Source: Betaproteobacteria bacterium (lineage in GTDB: Bacteria > Pseudomonadota > Gammaproteobacteria > Burkholderiales > Casimicrobiaceae). Taken from it: a DNA stretch of 11,175 bases. Positions 1-8,200 of this stretch are shown one piece after another. Every line of letters starts with the position of its first letter. The stretch's first letter is position 1. The stretch is from NCBI GenBank assembly GCA_013298455.1, contig JAAFHR010000066.1:1-11175 (forward strand), read 5' to 3'. Under the pieces are notes generated by a model that ran no database searches, was not told the DNA's origin, and saw only the letters and a program-made list of their open reading frames with translations. Made by a program: the position numbers and the translations under genes.

Positions 1-62
1 TCTTCTGCGAAGAAATCATCAACACTTGAACCAATATGCGGATTCTTTTTTGCGGATTTCAT
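1..62 (-). CDS. HigA-type antitoxin, N-terminal fragment (runs off window)
   Basis: An ATG at 60-62 lies one base after the toxin stop (TGA at 64-66) and opens a frame that stays open to the window edge. It reads MKSAKKNPHIGSSVDDFFAE. The pattern 'K-x-P-H-I-G-S-S-x-D-D-F-x-x-E' is the usual N-terminus of the Xre-family HTH antitoxins paired with Gp49/HigB-like toxins. Such proteins are normally about 100 aa with a C-terminal helix-turn-helix that binds the operon promoter and represses it. Only 20 codons are visible, so the HTH cannot be checked. The tight toxin-then-antitoxin order matches higBA operons. The identification rests on this short motif plus the position. Confidence 0.75.
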   Translation of the reverse strand, partial: MKSAKKNPHIGSSVDDFFAE

Positions 63-63
63 T

Positions 64-417
64 TCACCGTCCTCTCATTCGTTTAAGTCGTTGCTTCGCA
101 ATGTCTAGTTCGCTGCTCGGCGTCTTTTGCGTTTTCTTGATGAAGCCGTGGAGCAACACCACCGCTCCCTCTTCAATCACGAACAAAATGCGTGCAATTC
201 GATTGCCGAGTCGGGTGCGTATTTCCCAAATGTCACCGTCGATATGATCCGCCAACGGCTTGCCAATCGGCCACGAAAACTGCACGGTCTGAATGTCCGC
301 ACCAATCGCTCGCCGCTCATCACGCGTCAAAGTTTTCAACCACTCACGGACGGGTTCATTGTTCGAGCCAGTCTCTTGGAAAAACTTTGCGGAGAGTTTC
401 GGTAGGTTTGGCGTCAC
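64..417 (-). CDS. HigB/Gp49-like toxin of a type II toxin-antitoxin pair (RelE/ParE superfamily)
   Basis: The protein is about 117 aa. It matches what I know of the phage-derived Gp49-like/HigB family: 'AKFFQETGSNNEPVREWL' near the start, 'IGADIQTVQFSWPIGKPL' in the middle, 'IWEIRTRLGNRIARILF' and then 'VLLHGFIKKTQKTP' near the C-terminus. The family comprises ribosome-dependent mRNA interferases that cleave translated mRNA and are neutralised by the antitoxin encoded next to them. The frame extends upstream to a TTG at 471, but those 18 residues do not resemble the family. GTG at 415-417 gives the usual length and puts the start just before the conserved region. No Shine-Dalgarno is visible before it, and an extended -10-like sequence lies 6 bp upstream, so leaderless translation is possible. 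The antitoxin gene follows after 1 nt. Confidence 0.88.
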   Translation of the reverse strand: MTPNLPKLSAKFFQETGSNNEPVREWLKTLTRDERRAIGADIQTVQFSWPIGKPLADHIDGDIWEIRTRLGNRIARILFVIEEGAVVLLHGFIKKTQKTPSSELDIAKQRLKRMRGR

Positions 418-423
418 GAAGCG

Positions 424-432
424 ATTGTACCA
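424..432 (-). promoter_or_regulatory. possible extended -10 promoter element of the toxin-antitoxin operon
   Basis: On the minus strand this reads TGGTACAAT, which fits the extended -10 pattern TGnTAtAAT with one mismatch. No good -35 hexamer is seen 16-18 bp upstream, which an extended -10 can tolerate. Transcription from it would begin about at the GTG start of the toxin gene, giving a leaderless or nearly leaderless mRNA. This is inference from one short motif. Confidence 0.3.
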
Positions 433-480
433 AAAATGGTTCGTCGCGTCTTGCCGCTCATACCGCGACAAACGACGTGA

Positions 481-585
481 AACTAACTTCGCCAGACGCC
501 CGATGAAATGGCGCTTTCAGGCCGATGCATCGCCAGAATGTCCATTTCATAAAGCGTTCAGGGTAACGGCATTTTCGAGTTAGGT
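481..585. other. gene-free interval with attC-like ends and an internal inverted repeat
   Basis: No credible gene lies in 418-702. Within it, AACTAAC (481-487) and GTTAGGT (579-585) form imperfect inverted ends. GTTAGGT fits the integron attC core GTTRRRY, while AACTAAC misses RYYYAAC at one base. Between them ATGAAATGG (503-511) and CCATTTCAT (542-550) form a perfect 9-bp inverted repeat. The 105-bp span is within the attC size range and the position after a stand-alone ORF fits a cassette. However, the L-box pairing is poor and no integron integrase is visible, so this could simply be a structured spacer. Confidence 0.2.
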
Positions 586-674
586 GAGGCGTAGGGCGCA
601 CACCCGAACGGTTTCCGCACAAAAACGGCGATGAGTGTAGGGTTGCCAAAACACGAGTAGATGGTTGACGGGTC

Positions 675-692
675 GGAACGGCCGAGCGTTCC
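675..692 (-). terminator. small hairpin just after the HEPN gene, possible weak terminator
   Basis: GGAACG and CGTTCC form a perfect 6-bp stem around a 6-nt loop. It starts 10 nt past the stop codon of the HEPN gene on the minus strand. No T-run follows, so it is not a classical intrinsic terminator. It may slow polymerase or protect the 3' end of the dehydratase-HEPN transcript. Confidence 0.25.
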
Positions 693-702
693 AATCCAAT
701 TG

Positions 703-1476
703 TCACTTCCAGGCCAAACGAAGGGCTTCGACGATCGTCTTTTCGAGCTCCTCGCAAACGTTCGAGGACGCCTTGAAGTACTCGAAGTCGACGCGCAAGC
801 GTTCACCTGGATTCAACGCGCCGCGCAAATGCGGGCTGGCTTTACGCAAGTATTGCTCATTGACTATCCAGTCATTGTGTGCTGCAAGATCCCGTCGCGC
901 CTTTATCTCGAAAAATCGCTTCCAGAGGTCATTGCTCTGGTCGCTTGAAATGCGGAGAGCCTTTGAAATCTCCTTAACGTATTCCTCTGGGCGTTTGTAA
1001 CTCAGATCATTTAGATACCGCTCAACAGCGCTGTCAATGACTTCTTGGCGGCTCTTCGAGATCACGTCTCCGAGTGGCACTTGCGAGGATGACAAACTCT
1101 CGGGATAAACCGAAAGCACGCAACGCAATGCGTCAAAGAGAAAGTACTCGACTGACGCGACGAGTTGGATAAAGACCATTTCAAAAACGAACTCAACACT
1201 CGCGACGGCATTTCCTTCGAAGTGCTCAAGAAATGCTGCCCGTGTAGGCGGGGGCGGCGTCTCGCTCGCTGCGCGAGTGTCGGAGTTAAGGTAGTGCGCG
1301 ACAAAGGTACCAAGCCTAAGACGGCGCTTCGCTGACAGCACATACGCCCGCCGTATTCGAACCACGACTTCGGTGCGCTTGATCTGGAGCGCGGCATTTT
1401 CATCGTAGAAAGGTGAATTCTTCAGCCCCTCTATTGCTGCTAACTCTTTAGAGATATCATCATCTAAAAGTGGCAT
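703..1476 (-). CDS. HEPN-motif protein of unknown function (RiboL-PSP-HEPN-like)
   Basis: This is a 257-aa soluble, mostly helical protein. Near the C-terminus it carries R195-D-L-A-A-H200-N, followed by 'W-I-V-N-E-Q-Y-L'. This fits the R-x4-6-H signature of HEPN domains, and the downstream pattern is close to the 'RN..vHN.g.v...yl' block of the RiboL-PSP-HEPN group. HEPN proteins with this motif are often metal-independent RNases in toxin-antitoxin, abortive-infection and other defence systems. Family membership is by motif only and activity is inferred. The ATG at 1474-1476 overlaps the dehydratase stop as TGATG, with GGGAG 8 nt upstream at 1485-1489, so translation is probably coupled to the upstream gene. 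A TTG one codon earlier would extend it by one residue. No nucleotidyltransferase (MNT) antitoxin gene is adjacent. Residues 74-77 form a short proline run of no clear meaning. Confidence 0.7.
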   Translation of the reverse strand: MPLLDDDISKELAAIEGLKNSPFYDENAALQIKRTEVVVRIRRAYVLSAKRRLRLGTFVAHYLNSDTRAASETPPPPTRAAFLEHFEGNAVASVEFVFEMVFIQLVASVEYFLFDALRCVLSVYPESLSSSQVPLGDVISKSRQEVIDSAVERYLNDLSYKRPEEYVKEISKALRISSDQSNDLWKRFFEIKARRDLAAHNDWIVNEQYLRKASPHLRGALNPGERLRVDFEYFKASSNVCEELEKTIVEALRLAWK

Positions 1477-3212
1477 CAATGACTCTCCCGCATAACCGGC
1501 GTCCCTGATTTCCCCACCAAGAAATCCAAATCCGCCCCCGTATCCGCGCCGAGTACGTGATCGATGTAGAGCTTCCAGTAGCCGCGATCCATTGGGGGTT
1601 TTGGCGGCGTCCAGCCTTCGCGGCGACGGGCCAAATCGGCGTCACTGACTTCCATCTTCAACGCCCGTCCTGCGGTGTCGAGTTCGATCCAGTCGCCGGT
1701 TTGTACGAAGGCTAGGTTGCCGCCTGCTGCGGCTTCGGGGGCGGCGTGCAGTACTACTGTGCCGTACGCGGTGCCGCTCATTCGGGCATCGGAAATTCGC
1801 ACCATGTCAGTGATGCCTTTTCGAAGCACTTTCGGCGGCAGCGGCATGTTGCCCACTTCGGCCATGCCGGGATAGCCTTTCGGGCCGCAGTTTTTGAGCA
1901 CCATCACGCTGTTTTCGTCGATGTCGAGCGATTCATCGTTGATGCGGGCGTGGACTTCTTCGATGGATTCAAAGACGACGGCGCGGCCGCGATGTTGCAA
2001 AAGCTTGGGCGTGGCGGCGCTGGGTTTGATCACCGCGCCATTGGGGGCGAGATTGCCGCGTAGGATCGTGATACCAGCGTTGGCCATGAACGGATTGTCG
2101 AGCGAGCGGATGACGTTTCGGTCAAAGCATTCGGCGTCGGCGACGTTTTCTAGGAGCGTTTTGCCGTTGGCGGTGATCGCATCGGCATGCAGCGATGCGC
2201 TGATTTCTTTTAGCACAGCGGGCAGGCCGCCTGCGTAGTAGAAATCCTCCATCAAGTATTTGCCGCTGGGCTGAATATCGACCAAATTGGGCATCATGGA
2301 CCCAAGCTCGAAATCATCGAGCTTGAGGTTGACGCCGATGCGGCCTGCGATGGCTAAAAGATGCACGACCGCATTCGTTGAGCCGCCAATCGCGGCGAGT
2401 GTTTTGATCGCATTTTCAAAGGCATGCCGCGTGAGAATTTTCGATAGACGAAAATCCTCTTTCACCATGTCAACGATGCGCCGCCCAGTGAGCTGCGCCA
2501 AGCGGTAGCGCTGCGCATCAACCGCTGGAATCGCTGCGTTGCCCGGTAGCGACACACCGAGTGATTCCACCATCGACGCCATGGTGCTCGCCGTGCCCAT
2601 GGTCATGCAGTGGCCTTTGCTGCGGTGCATGCCCGCTTCGGCGTCCATAAATTCTTCGAGTCGCATGGTGCCTGCGCGCACCTTTTCGCTCATCTGCCAC
2701 ACGCCGGTACCGCTGCCGAGGGTTTCGGTTTTGTAGCGGCCTTTGAGCATCGGCCCGCCCGAAAGTCCAATCGTTGGAATATCGCAAGACGCTGCGCCCA
2801 TGATGAGAGACGGTGTGGTTTTGTCGCAACCCATCAAAAGCACCACGCCATCAATTGGGTTGCCACGAATCGATTCTTCAACGTCCATACTCACCAAATT
2901 TCGGTAGAGCATGGCGGTGGGGCGCATCAGCACTTCGCCGGTCGACATCACTGGAAATTCAAGCGGCCAACCGCCCGCTTCCCACACGCCTTTCTTCACG
3001 AAATCGGCGACTTCGCGAAAGTGCGCGTTGCACGGATTCAGTTCGCTCCACGTATTGCAAATCCCGATCACGGGCCGACCATCAAACAGGTCATTCGGAT
3101 GGCCTTGGTTTTTCATCCACGAGCGGTGCGCAAAGCCGTCTTTGTCCATCTTGCCAAACCATTGTTGGCTGCGGCGGGTGAATTTTTTGTCGTCGTCTCG
3201 GTTATTGCTCAT
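1476..3212 (-). CDS. IlvD/Edd-family sugar-acid (pentonate, L-arabinonate-type) dehydratase
   Basis: The 578-aa protein is full length for the pentonate branch of the IlvD/Edd family. These enzymes remove water from sugar acids such as L-arabinonate or D-xylonate to give 2-keto-3-deoxy acids, in the cytoplasm. The N-terminal 'WFGKMDKDGFAHRSWMKNQG' and later 'GYPGMAEVGNM' are typical of this branch rather than of biosynthetic IlvD. Likely [2Fe-2S] ligands are C61 (in CNTWSELNPCN), C129 (GCDKTTP) and C202 (GHCMTMGTAST). E93 and D130 are candidate metal ligands. S479 in 'RMSG' matches the proposed catalytic serine of L-arabinonate dehydratase. The chosen ATG at 3210-3212 has AAAGG 7 nt upstream. 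An in-frame ATG directly before it and another start at 3248 are less likely. No sugar dehydrogenase, aldolase or transporter is in the window, so the substrate is unproven. Its 5' end is duplicated at 10227-10353. Confidence 0.9.
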   Translation of the reverse strand: MSNNRDDDKKFTRRSQQWFGKMDKDGFAHRSWMKNQGHPNDLFDGRPVIGICNTWSELNPCNAHFREVADFVKKGVWEAGGWPLEFPVMSTGEVLMRPTAMLYRNLVSMDVEESIRGNPIDGVVLLMGCDKTTPSLIMGAASCDIPTIGLSGGPMLKGRYKTETLGSGTGVWQMSEKVRAGTMRLEEFMDAEAGMHRSKGHCMTMGTASTMASMVESLGVSLPGNAAIPAVDAQRYRLAQLTGRRIVDMVKEDFRLSKILTRHAFENAIKTLAAIGGSTNAVVHLLAIAGRIGVNLKLDDFELGSMMPNLVDIQPSGKYLMEDFYYAGGLPAVLKEISASLHADAITANGKTLLENVADAECFDRNVIRSLDNPFMANAGITILRGNLAPNGAVIKPSAATPKLLQHRGRAVVFESIEEVHARINDESLDIDENSVMVLKNCGPKGYPGMAEVGNMPLPPKVLRKGITDMVRISDARMSGTAYGTVVLHAAPEAAAGGNLAFVQTGDWIELDTAGRALKMEVSDADLARRREGWTPPKPPMDRGYWKLYIDHVLGADTGADLDFLVGKSGTPVMRESH

Positions 3213-3254
3213 CATGATGCCTTTGCGTTGATACCGAAAGGCTAGCACTTGCGG
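3128..3254. repeat. 127-bp direct repeat, copy 1 (dehydratase 5' end, intact gene)
   Basis: This segment matches 10227-10353 without gaps at 122 of 127 positions. It covers about 39 bp upstream of the dehydratase start codons, the ribosome-binding site and the first 28 or so codons. Differences are at 3132, 3141, 3144, 3148 and 3204. In the dehydratase frame four of the five are synonymous third-position changes, and one changes Met22 to Arg in the other copy. Similarity stops abruptly at both edges. The two copies bracket the three-gene block. Confidence 0.95.
3220..3224 (-). promoter_or_regulatory. ribosome-binding site of the dehydratase
   Basis: AAAGG on the minus strand sits 7 nt before the ATG at 3210-3212 and 4 nt before the ATG at 3213-3215, which favours the inner start. 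The identical site is present in the distal repeat at 10319-10323, in front of the 29-codon remnant. Confidence 0.55.
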
Positions 3255-3337
3255 CGCATCTTAGCGACCTGTCACTTCGCTCTGACAAGAGGCCTCTGCA
3301 CAACTACCGAGTCACCGAAAATCCTCTCGGTCTCGTG

Positions 3338-3357
3338 ATTCCCGCGCAGGCGGAAAT
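3338..3357. repeat. degenerate ATTCCC-type palindrome inside the MITE-like element
   Basis: ATTCCCGC-GCAG-GCGGAAAT is an 8-bp inverted repeat with one mismatch and a 4-nt loop. It is a decayed relative of the perfect palindrome at 3414-3433. Confidence 0.5.
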
Positions 3358-3413
3358 GCATCGCGTGTTGAACAAAATCAATCACTTGGAACATGACTGT
3401 TCAGCGACGATGG

Positions 3414-3433
3414 ATTCCCGCCTTCGCGGGAAT
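3414..3433. repeat. dRS3-like palindromic repeat
   Basis: ATTCCCGC-CTTC-GCGGGAAT has perfect 8-bp arms and a 4-nt loop, and fits the neisserial dRS3 consensus ATTCCC-N8-GGGAAT. Similar 'GATTCCCGCCTTCGCGGGAATGAC' units are scattered between genes in many betaproteobacterial genomes. It could form a hairpin in transcripts reading either way. The false reading frame through it gives the familiar 'MDSRLRGNDG' translation. Confidence 0.7.
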
Positions 3434-3548
3434 GACGGAATTTTGAGTTGTGCAGAGGTCTTGCCAAGGCAAATGCCGAGGCGCTCGGGGACTTGCAATC
3501 TGGCACTGGTGTCAAAGCCCCCAGCCCTGCAATGATGAATCTGAGACC

Positions 3549-5240
3549 CTACGCCGTGCTTCCAGTTTGCTCGGCCGCCAGCAGCAGAAACCAGAGCTGT
3601 TTAAACGGGCTGGCGTCGACGTAGCTGATCATCTTAATGAGGTCAAAAATGATGATCGTCCTTTCTGCCAATACAAAGTTGTCTCTATCCTCCTGCGACG
3701 CTCCATTGTGAAGCTTTTGCAATGCGACCAAGAGTTCCGATTGAATAGTCAAGAAGCTCTGAAACCCCGCTGTTGAGGCACTTGAACACTCATTCACTAC
3801 CAGTCCATCTCCCCGCCATGCACGATCCCATAACACCATTCGTTCAGGAAACAAATCTTGCATTTCATCGGGGGAGTCGAGCAACCGCAGCGCCAGTTGG
3901 AGCCTCAGTCTCCACAAATCATAAAAGGCTGGCCAGACCCGGAAGCGAGCGAAGTCAATGAACCGAACGCCGGGTGTGTCCTTATCTACAGACAAAAGAA
4001 TATTGCGCGGATTCATGTCGCCGTGCTGTTCGTAGCCAACCAGGCCGCCGCTGTGCGCCTTCAGCAGATGGGCGTTCCAATTGTTCGCGATGATCCTTAG
4101 GTCTTTGATCCCCTCGGCGAGGTGCGCAAAACGAGCCTTGACTTCCGTGGGCAAAGAGCCCGATTCCCAAAGTTTAATCAGTCGCTCGAACGATGAATTG
4201 AAGCGAAAAACGTTGTCAGATGACAAAGACAACGCATCTAACGTGCACATCTTCCTCGATTGCCTAAGGCTCTCAGATGACACTCTTTGCAGTGCTCCAA
4301 CTACGTCCGCCAGCTCCCCAAGTCGCTCATGTGACCGAGCCAAGCACCGTACCTCTAGCGTGTCGCCTGCAAAGTAGTGCTGCATCAATAGGTGGATGCT
4401 TGAGTCGGCACTCAACGATTGCATCGGTAGCACTGTTAACGAGCAACTAGCCCAAATACGTCCTGCCTGCATCAGTTTTTTGATCTGCTCGTCTTCGCTC
4501 GCCAAAGCTTCCTTATTTTTTGAAATCTTCACGGCAACTCTTCGGTGACCTTCGCTGTCGTCATACTCGATCAAGAGCACAGTGGTTCCTGAATAACCAC
4601 CGCTTGCTATCTTGACCTTAGGCTTCTCCAAGGTTCTGTTCGTAATCTTCGCGCCGACGGTATCTAGTAGGTCTGGCAGCGCGAACAACCCATATTCGCG
4701 TTCAAAAAGTCGAAGTCGAAAATCATCCTCAATTACGCAGTATTCTGAAGGCACAGACCTCAGCACCTCTCCAAAGCGTTTGGCACGGCTCGCTATAGCT
4801 TTGCGAATGGACGCGGACACTACGGCGTCACGGGTACTTGTGCTCTCGAAAACCCGTTTGGCTAGCGTTGCATCCAAAAAAGAGAGTTGATCGAGTCCAG
4901 TCTGATTTGGCATGCGCGTGTGAACGACCAAAACGTAGTCTTCTAAAAACGATTGGCGTCCTTTGATGGCTTCTACCCCATCAGAAGGTCTTTCGTCAGA
5001 ACCGTCCAACGCTAAGTCAAGCAGCAAAATCACTTTGCCGCTCGTTGGATCCCATCCAGTCCTCCTTAACTCGTCAAGCTTGGTAGAGACTTCAATCCAA
5101 GAATGAGGCAAAAAGCTAGTCGTCTTGGGCGGCCAGATATGCTCGTCACTAACGCCGATCCGAGGCAAGACCTTATAGCAGTGCGCTATAGAAGAGGGAT
5201 CATTGTCAATAATGATGAACTTGTACGAGGAGAGTTCCAT
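3549..5240 (-). CDS. receiver-like domain fused to an APH-type kinase (third gene of the block)
   Basis: This is a 563-aa protein. Residues 1-140 look like a CheY-type receiver: 'IIIDNDP' (8-15) supplies the acidic pocket, 'VILLLDLALDG' puts the possible phospho-acceptor at D75, T108 is in 'VLVVHTRMP', and K128 may be the conserved lysine. Residues about 205-460 look like the aminoglycoside/choline-kinase fold: a Gly-rich loop 'ASGGYSGTT' (212-220), 'VAVKIS' with K238, a catalytic loop H406-G-D408-M-N-P-R-N413-I-L, and 'IDF' with D429 for metal. The C-terminal 100 residues are helical and unassigned. It may phosphorylate a small molecule, a protein or a nucleic acid; the substrate is unknown. 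The ATG at 5238-5240 follows the upstream stop after 2 nt, which I prefer to an ATG 30 nt earlier that would overlap that gene. I know of APH-like proteins in predicted conflict systems, but I do not recognise this architecture by name. Confidence 0.8.
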   Translation of the reverse strand: MELSSYKFIIIDNDPSSIAHCYKVLPRIGVSDEHIWPPKTTSFLPHSWIEVSTKLDELRRTGWDPTSGKVILLLDLALDGSDERPSDGVEAIKGRQSFLEDYVLVVHTRMPNQTGLDQLSFLDATLAKRVFESTSTRDAVVSASIRKAIASRAKRFGEVLRSVPSEYCVIEDDFRLRLFEREYGLFALPDLLDTVGAKITNRTLEKPKVKIASGGYSGTTVLLIEYDDSEGHRRVAVKISKNKEALASEDEQIKKLMQAGRIWASCSLTVLPMQSLSADSSIHLLMQHYFAGDTLEVRCLARSHERLGELADVVGALQRVSSESLRQSRKMCTLDALSLSSDNVFRFNSSFERLIKLWESGSLPTEVKARFAHLAEGIKDLRIIANNWNAHLLKAHSGGLVGYEQHGDMNPRNILLSVDKDTPGVRFIDFARFRVWPAFYDLWRLRLQLALRLLDSPDEMQDLFPERMVLWDRAWRGDGLVVNECSSASTAGFQSFLTIQSELLVALQKLHNGASQEDRDNFVLAERTIIIFDLIKMISYVDASPFKQLWFLLLAAEQTGSTA

Positions 5241-5242
5241 AG

Positions 5243-8200
5243 TTAATTCTCGATCGGAAAGGCAAGCCATTCAACAGGGATCGACAGTCGGCTCGTGTGA
5301 ACTTCAGACTCACTATCTAACTGACACTCGAACGATCCGCGAATTTCTGCAGCGGTTCGCTTCATCCCAGCGATTCCCGTGCCGCGTCCACCCGAAACGT
5401 CCGGATTCCGGTAGTTAATCACCGTGAGCAAGAGAGTACTACTCACCTCGCCGCCTGAACCAACACTGTTTTCGATTGCGATTAGAAGCTTGATGGGCGT
5501 GTTTGGTGCGACGTACTTCCGCACATTTTTGAACAGGTCTATTAGCAAGACCAACAGACTCTCGCTAGCGGGCGGCCACACAAGAGCGACGCCGTGGCCA
5601 TCGTTCCAAAACTTCGCGTGATCATACAGCTTCTTTTGCGCCCAGTCTGTGACGTGTATCTCTTCTTCCAGAGTTGCAAGCGTGGGCGTCGACAGGCTCA
5701 ACTTCGCAACCGATTGCAGAGAAAGTTGCGATGCCATTACTGAGATGATTGTGCCGACGGGCTCCAAAACAAGCACTGGCAAAACCCGAGCGATAACCGA
5801 GATATTCTTTTGTGTTGTCGCTTCGACTATCTGCGTTATCTGCGGCGAGCGTGGTCGCATCCGCGGCTCGTCGTAAAGCAAATCTACGCTAGTACCTAAG
5901 AAAAGCGTGTTTGCATCACTCCAAGCTTCGGTGATCACGCTAGAGGGTTCCCTAGCACCCTTTAAGTCCACGAAGCGCCCGAATGCACGCTCACAATCAG
6001 TGCGTTCTGCGAGGTATTCTTTTGAGTGCGCTCGCCACAAACCAGTGCGCAGGGCCAGTTTCTCGATCGCGTGCGCAAACGGAACGCAATCATCATAAAA
6101 CCACTGCTCCAACGCGATGTGTGTGATCAACTCGTCGCGGGGGGGCGCTTCGATCGACTCGCCAACCTTTTGCCACACAGCATAGGCGTCAGAACCGTGT
6201 CGGTATCGCGCTCGAACGAAAAACTGTCTGACGACCTGCTTGGCTTCCTCGAACGAACTGGGTATCGGTAGCGCTGGCCGGGCGAGCGACGCTAGCGCCC
6301 CGCGAAGTTCGATGCGAGTGGTGGAATCAAGCGCGGCCAGAGCCTCTCGTATCGATTGTGCAGCGTTGCGTCGCCCTTTCCAATCTTTACTATAGAGCAC
6401 AAGAAAGACGAATAGGTGCAGTGCGTAGGACTTCAAATGATCATTCGGCATTCTGTGCGCCTCACTTGCGGCTTCACCAAAGTGATCTGGCAGATGGCTC
6501 AAGACCCACACCGCGTTCGAAACTTCTCGGCGGCTGCCGCTTTCGAGCAATACTTTTCTGCATAGACGTGCGACGGATGCTCCAAGCTCTGCGACTATCG
6601 AGTCGACGGACAGCAGCGATGGTTCGACCGCGAATATCGTGATGCAACCGATCGCATCGTCTAAGCTTCTATTCGCGTTCGTGATCCGCTCAATGATGTC
6701 GTGCCAGCAGGGTACGCCCTGCTGTCTAAGCTCAAGAAGCTGTCTCGTCTCTATCCAGGTTAGCGCAATGGGCGTGACGCTTGTTGTTACCTCCATCGTT
6801 GAAAAAATGGGGTAACGAACAGGCCGGATCAACGCTTCATCCGTCTGACTGGACTGACGGCCGATTTCGTTCAGGTTTTCTTGCGCGGCTTTTCGAATAT
6901 CCAGCAGCGCTCCAATCGTCTCGTATTCGCTGCGTTGTACTACCGTGTCTAAGGCTGCCCGCAGTGGAACAAGCTCGTCTTTCCGATACGTCTTAGCTCG
7001 ATGCTGAATCAAACATGCAAAGCTGACTTTAACCGCTCGGTCCGCGCTGTTGCTAACAGCTCTGCGAACGCTGATCTTGGGCATCAACCGTTCATCCACA
7101 AGCGAAAGTCTGCTGACTAAAGGAAACAACAGAACGCTCATTACGTGGTCAAAAACGCGATCTGGACTCGAAGCGATCGACAAAAGCACCTCGTTTAGAG
7201 ATCGACCGGTCATCGCCCCATTGTCAAAAAATACGAGATCGAACTCGTCAGAAACGTTGCGATGTTCCTCCTCCCACTCTATTCCAAACTGACCGGCTGG
7301 TCGTGCGCTTCGAATCGTCTGCGCGACCGAGTGTCTCAGCGTTTGTCTCCCCTCTATGACCACCGTATCTATGGCTCCCCACCTTACGTCAATCGCACAC
7401 CCAGATTTGGTCAATCGCTTACGTAGCAATTCGTCGAGCTCCTTTAGGTGTTTGTTGAGGACCGAGTTACGTCGGTACAACACGCAGAGAGATCTAGGGG
7501 CGTCCCGATCACGCGCGTAATCACAGAGTATCTTGGCGCAAGCATCGAGCACTTCTGGACGCCTAACGTTGTCAGCAATCGGCCATCGGCAAACAATGTA
7601 ACGATCTCCGCGAAATTGCAGTCCATAGGTGAATTCCGAGCTGCTTAAAACCCAAGCTGACGGAGATTTGCGCGATTGACCTGCGGAGAGCGTTGACTCA
7701 TCGGGTTGAAACCGATGTTGTTGCAGTCCATAGAACGGCTCAATGTCCAACTTCTCATCAGGCGACATAAGCTCGTTCGTGACAGGGTCTGTCACGAACT
7801 TGATCGCCTTGTCGTCGAAGTCCAACTGGGTGACGTCGTATTGGCAGCCGAATCCCTCAAGCGTCCAATCGGGATCCGCTTTTCTGCGCATCCCGTCAAC
7901 GCAGACAAAACTTCTGATCTCGGGCAACGGGGCTGACGTAGTCCCTTGTGTCAGTAGCGTTTGAACCAGCTGATCTCGCCGCTTAGCAATGGAGGTACCT
8001 TTGTGCTGAAAGTCAGCGAACACTACGATACACGATGCGCCCAGTATCCCGTCGACCAGTTCCGATGGTTCAAGAAACGTTACCCGTTCACCGATTTCCC
8101 TCGCAGCCTCAACGACCTTGCCTTTGAGTCTGAGCAAGAGTAGGTGCGAGGAGTCGCTCGAGTCGGGGACAACACAAATTGGTCCCTTAATGCTTTTCAT

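Larger units (their letters stand above)
3286..3463. mobile_element. MITE-like non-coding element with terminal inverted repeats
   Basis: CCTCTGCACAACT at 3293-3305 is repeated inverted at 3446-3458 (AGTTGTGCAGAGG). The match extends outward as CAAGA on both sides, with a 2-nt gap on the left. The ends recall the AGACCTTTGCAAAA-type termini I associate with IS1106-like IS5-family elements, but this comparison is from memory. The roughly 180-bp interior has no gene and holds two ATTCCC palindromes. It is therefore best read as a small non-autonomous element or a repeat cassette in the gap 3213-3548. I see no clear target-site duplication. Positions 3464-3548 hold nothing recognisable. Confidence 0.55.

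Noticed and set aside
458..806. Minus-strand frames of 82-99 codons between the HEPN gene and the toxin
   Set aside because: They overlap the HEPN gene end and the structured spacer, and show no conserved pattern or ribosome-binding site.
2610..3245. Long plus-strand open frame (211 codons) opposite the dehydratase
   Set aside because: It is the antisense shadow of a well-conserved dehydratase gene, and its translation has no recognisable domain.
3262..3288. Possible dehydratase promoter on the minus strand (TTGTCA ... TAAGAT)
   Set aside because: The spacer is 19 bp and the -10 matches only four of six positions, which is too weak to list as a feature.
3335..3535. Plus-strand frame with 'MDSRLRGNDG'
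   Set aside because: This translation arises from the ATTCCC palindromic repeat and is a well-known false gene call.
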